6,965 nt of DNA from positions 1-6,965 of the forward strand of contig CAIRFY010000585.1 in the NCBI GenBank assembly GCA_903877945.1. Reading direction: 5' to 3'. This document shows positions 6,318 to 6,965 of the stretch, piece after piece. This stretch comes from an uncultured Oscillochloris sp. Lineage in GTDB: Bacteria > Chloroflexota > Chloroflexia > Chloroflexales > Chloroflexaceae. Each line of letters opens with the position of its first letter. The stretch's first letter is position 1. The translations under genes were made by a program, and so were the position numbers. The notes beneath the pieces were generated by a model. That model worked only from the letters and a program-made list of their open reading frames with translations, did not search any database and was not told where the DNA came from.

Positions 6318-6965
6318 TCACTCGCCCACATAGATCGGGTTCCCAAACAGCCACGGTTTGCCGCCCCAGTAGCCCTCCAGCCGGTAGACGCCCGCCTCGG
6401 CGATGCTCTGGCGGATGCGCCGCACCCCGCTGGTGAGTACTTCACCGTTGGCGATCAGGCGAATGTAGGCGTCAGCGCCCACGTCCGCCTCGATCAGCAG
6501 AGGCCCGCCCGCCAGGGATACCGAGTCGCCTACATCGTAGCGCTCGGCCCCGCGCCGGGCCGTGAATACGATTGCGGGAGCGTCGCCGTCGAGGCGGTTC
6601 ACAAAGTAGCTCCGCCCGTCTGCCAGGGCCGCGTACACCTGATTGGTCGCGGTCGCGGCGTCGTGGCTCAGGGGCGCGCTCATCAGCAGGTAGTTTGTCA
6701 GCGTGCCGAAGAGCCAGCGATAAGGAAAGACCTCGACCTCGCCCCACGGCGCACGCTGCTTAAAGGCGTGGGCGTCCACCCCGCCCACGCCAAAAGTACG
6801 TCGCCCGGCCATGTTCAGCCGATCCCACCAGGCCAGGGTGGCCGGGCTCGGACCGCTGATGCCGAGCCGTGGCAGCACGAAGTTCAGTTCCTTGTTGTAC
6901 GCCGTCAGATGCTCGCCCCAGTCGCTCATCAGGTTCCACAGCTCAAGGCCAACCACGCAACCCTC
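6318..6965 (-). CDS. PHP-domain metal-dependent hydrolase, C-terminal part (5' end outside window)
   Basis: The frame stays open to the window edge, giving 215 C-terminal residues; the GTG at 6956-6954 is internal, not a start. The visible part reads as the end of a PHP (polymerase and histidinol phosphatase) fold: VVGLELWN (4-11), then GVGGVDAHAF (59-68), whose Asp64 and His66 fit the last conserved metal-binding motif of the family. A run of conserved sequence (EVFPYRWLFGTLTNYLL) follows. The last roughly 90 residues look like a beta-rich domain, ending GKPWLFGNPIYV. PHP proteins of this kind are predicted phosphoesterases; the substrate is unknown. The gene is convergent to the membrane-ATPase gene with only 12 bases between stops and is probably unrelated to its function. 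Without the N-terminal metal ligands I cannot say whether the enzyme is intact, or whether it has a signal peptide. Confidence 0.75.
   Translation of the reverse strand, partial: EGCVVGLELWNLMSDWGEHLTAYNKELNFVLPRLGISGPSPATLAWWDRLNMAGRRTFGVGGVDAHAFKQRAPWGEVEVFPYRWLFGTLTNYLLMSAPLSHDAATATNQVYAALADGRSYFVNRLDGDAPAIVFTARRGAERYDVGDSVSLAGGPLLIEADVGADAYIRLIANGEVLTSGVRRIRQSIAEAGVYRLEGYWGGKPWLFGNPIYVGE

Noticed and set aside
6954..6956. GTG as start codon of the minus-strand PHP gene
   Set aside because: The frame is open to the window edge with sequence that continues the conserved domain, and a PHP protein needs an N-terminal part that is missing here.

Overview
This is a GC-rich window, most likely from the phylum Chloroflexota (Roseiflexus/Chloroflexus-like). 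That placement is a judgement from family resemblance: a caspase-like CHAT protein of the type common there, STAND-like ATPases ending in a winged helix, a membrane-anchored ATPase of a type I associate with this phylum, and dispersed GC-rich palindromes. No marker gene is present to prove it.

Layout. Positions 1-81 are a long nested palindrome. Positions 82-410 contain no gene I can support. Three plus-strand genes follow: (1) 411-2483, a CHAT protease domain fused to an AAA/STAND-type ATPase and winged helix; (2) 2567-3562, a stand-alone paralogue of that ATPase-winged-helix module; (3) 3672-6305, a larger protein with about eight membrane segments, a helical linker and a third, more distant ATPase-winged-helix module. 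A stem-loop repeat of about 50 bp sits between genes 2 and 3. Convergent to gene 3, and only 12 bp from it, is the 3' end of a minus-strand gene for a PHP-domain metal-dependent hydrolase (6318-6965), cut by the window edge.

How the genes may work together. All three plus-strand proteins share the same module: an NPF...F-x-GR entry motif, Walker A, Walker B, a GxP-like motif and a C-terminal winged helix. They differ in what is attached to it: a putative protease, nothing, or a membrane domain. This suggests a signalling set in which ATPase modules oligomerise or swap partners to control a caspase-like protease, with one member at the membrane. The CHAT-fused copy has arginine where the Walker A lysine should be, while the other two are intact. 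It may therefore be a non-catalytic partner that depends on the stand-alone paralogue. A conflict, defence or regulated-cell-death role is inference from the CHAT and STAND families; nothing in the window proves it, and I cannot match the locus to a named system.
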